From assembly GCA_038232935.1 (NCBI GenBank), contig JBBSMX010000109.1:1-14228 (forward strand): a stretch of DNA of 14,228 nucleotides. Direction: 5' to 3'. Both the position numbers and the translations under genes were made by a program. The notes under the pieces are model-generated. The model saw only the letters and a list, made by a program, of their open reading frames with translations. It was not told the origin of the DNA and did not search any database. Positions 13,427 to 14,228 of the stretch are shown here, piece after piece; the stretch's first letter is position 1; every line of letters starts with the position of its first letter. The stretch is from JBBSMX01 sp038232935. GTDB taxonomy: Bacteria; Bacteroidota; Rhodothermia; Rhodothermales; JANQRZ01.

Positions 13427-14228
13427 GGGTAGTGGGTCAGTTTGAAATTACCTCTTGCTGTACGGCCCGCGTTTCCGGTCCGCAGATGCTTCCGCTTCTT
13501 CCAGCAGAGCCACGATGTCTTTCATCTCCCAAAGCCTGTTAGTCACCCCGGCTTCCATCGCGGGCGTGACGCGAAGCGAACCGTGGATACGGACGAAGTT
13601 GTAGTACATGAAGTGGAGGGCAACAGCGTGCGCGTGGTTCTCCACCTTCTTAGAGAAGCCGTTCGTTAGCCGAGTAAACCGGCGCATGTGCATCCGCATC
13701 GTGAGGTTCTGGCGCTCAACGTAGGACGTGGATACGTGCGCTTCGTCGGGCCTTCCGATCTGCTGTTTCTTCCTCGCTCCGATGCACTCCGTTGGGCTGT
13801 ACTTGCCCTGATAGCCTTCCGGCGCGGGGCCATAGATTTTGACGAGTTGCGCGTAGTCAACCCCAAGCCCGAACGCCCCGTCAACGGCTTCCAGATAGGC
13901 GCTGTGCCCGTCCGAAGTCAGTTGCACCCGGTTCGCCAGACGCTCTTTCAAGTCGTTCATGAACGCGGCGGCGTACTCTCCATCGCGCCCGCCGACAAGC
14001 CACGATAGAACGAGCTTCGTGTCGGCGTCGATTGCCGTCCACGTCCACACGTCACCCGCGCCGTCCGGTGCCGCCGTCGCGCTCGCCACGTTCTTCTTCT
14101 TCGCGTAGACGAACGACCAAATCTCGTCTACCTGAACCCGCTTGCACGTCAGCCCGCGAAGCTCCCGATCCTGATACTCGGCACAGACCCGGCCCGCGTC
14201 CACAAGCAACTTCGATACGGTGTTCTTG
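13427..14228 (-). mobile_element. IS1-family insertion sequence (partial, runs off right edge)
   Basis: The transposase gene on the - strand occupies almost the whole element. The left boundary is proposed at about 13427, where GGGTAGTGGGTCAGTTTGAA, resembling the terminal inverted repeat of IS1-family elements, begins 21 bases before the transposase stop. The other terminus lies outside the window, so the inverted repeat and the target duplication cannot be confirmed. The element starts about 15 bases after the stop of the deacetylase and interrupts no gene visible here. Confidence 0.7.
13448..14228 (-). CDS. IS1-family transposase, 5' end beyond the window
   Basis: At least 260 codons read from the right edge leftwards to a TAA at 13448. 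The frame is open to the edge, where the residues KNTVSKLLVDAG belong to the N-terminal helix-turn-helix region, so the true start lies outside and only a short N-terminal part is missing. The catalytic DDE triad is present. The first Asp is in KRVQVDEIWSFVYAKKKN (codon near 14128), the second in QLTSDGHSAY (near 13912) and the Glu in YVERQNLTMRMHMRRFTRLT (near 13717). The C-terminal ALHFMYYNFVRIHGSLRVTP is typical of IS1-family enzymes. No frameshift is visible, so a single-frame transposase is likely, unlike E. coli IS1 with its two-frame fusion. It is probably functional if the missing N-terminus is intact. Confidence 0.9.
   Translation of the reverse strand, partial: KNTVSKLLVDAGRVCAEYQDRELRGLTCKRVQVDEIWSFVYAKKKNVASATAAPDGAGDVWTWTAIDADTKLVLSWLVGGRDGEYAAAFMNDLKERLANRVQLTSDGHSAYLEAVDGAFGLGVDYAQLVKIYGPAPEGYQGKYSPTECIGARKKQQIGRPDEAHVSTSYVERQNLTMRMHMRRFTRLTNGFSKKVENHAHAVALHFMYYNFVRIHGSLRVTPAMEAGVTNRLWEMKDIVALLEEAEASADRKRGPYSKR

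Noticed and set aside
1..14228. CRISPR array, tRNA, rRNA or clear rho-independent terminators
   Set aside because: I looked on both strands and saw no spaced repeats, cloverleaf-like sequence or GC hairpin followed by a T run. The hairpins at 238-340 have no T tract.

Overview
This is a GC-rich window of about 14 kb from the accessory genome of a bacterium, dominated by a polysaccharide export and assembly locus. The genes are packed head to tail on the + strand, and most neighbours share an ATGA, GTGA or TGATG stop/start overlap. No gene identifies the organism firmly. The high GC content, the GC-palindrome intergenic repeat, the IS1-family element and the paired nucleotidyltransferase/small-protein genes would fit a Rhodothermota/Bacteroidota-like or other high-GC Gram-negative bacterium. 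That placement is inference and is held with low confidence.

Layout. Positions 1-1705 are a degraded left flank. They hold a GC-palindrome repeat (238-340), the 3' half of a pol-beta-type nucleotidyltransferase (356-652), its small partner gene (649-897), a stretch with no recognisable gene, an unknown 43-codon ORF (1259-1390) and the C-terminal scrap of a nucleotide-sugar dehydrogenase (1436-1618). The polysaccharide genes follow: a Wzx-type flippase (1706-3265), a polysaccharide pyruvyl transferase (3262-4494), a sulfotransferase (4491-5357), an amputated polysaccharide deacetylase (5364 to about 5565), two GT4 glycosyltransferases (5587-6735 and 6737-7840), a 53-codon glycosyltransferase stump (7837-7998), a small protein plus nucleotidyltransferase cassette (about 8083-8956), a full-length glycosyltransferase homologous to the stump (8953-10077), a GNAT acyltransferase (10074-11102), a candidate Wzy polymerase (11115-12356) and an intact polysaccharide deacetylase (12356-13411). 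An IS1-family transposase on the - strand closes the window and runs off the right edge.

How the genes could work together. Cytoplasmic glycosyltransferases would build a lipid-linked repeat unit. The pyruvyl transferase, sulfotransferase and acyltransferase could decorate it, giving an acidic polymer. Wzx would flip it, the polytopic protein at 11115 could polymerise it, and the deacetylase could trim N-acetyl groups. The initiating phosphoglycosyl transferase, chain-length regulator and outer-membrane exporter are not in this window.

The most interesting structure is at 7837-9066. A small protein/nucleotidyltransferase cassette sits between a glycosyltransferase stump and a full-length relative. 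Their first 38 codons differ at ten third-codon positions and nowhere else, with only one amino-acid change. This looks like two independently selected alleles brought together by recombination, not a fresh duplication. Together with three other broken genes, the window reads as a serotype-switching locus with scars of repeated allele replacement.
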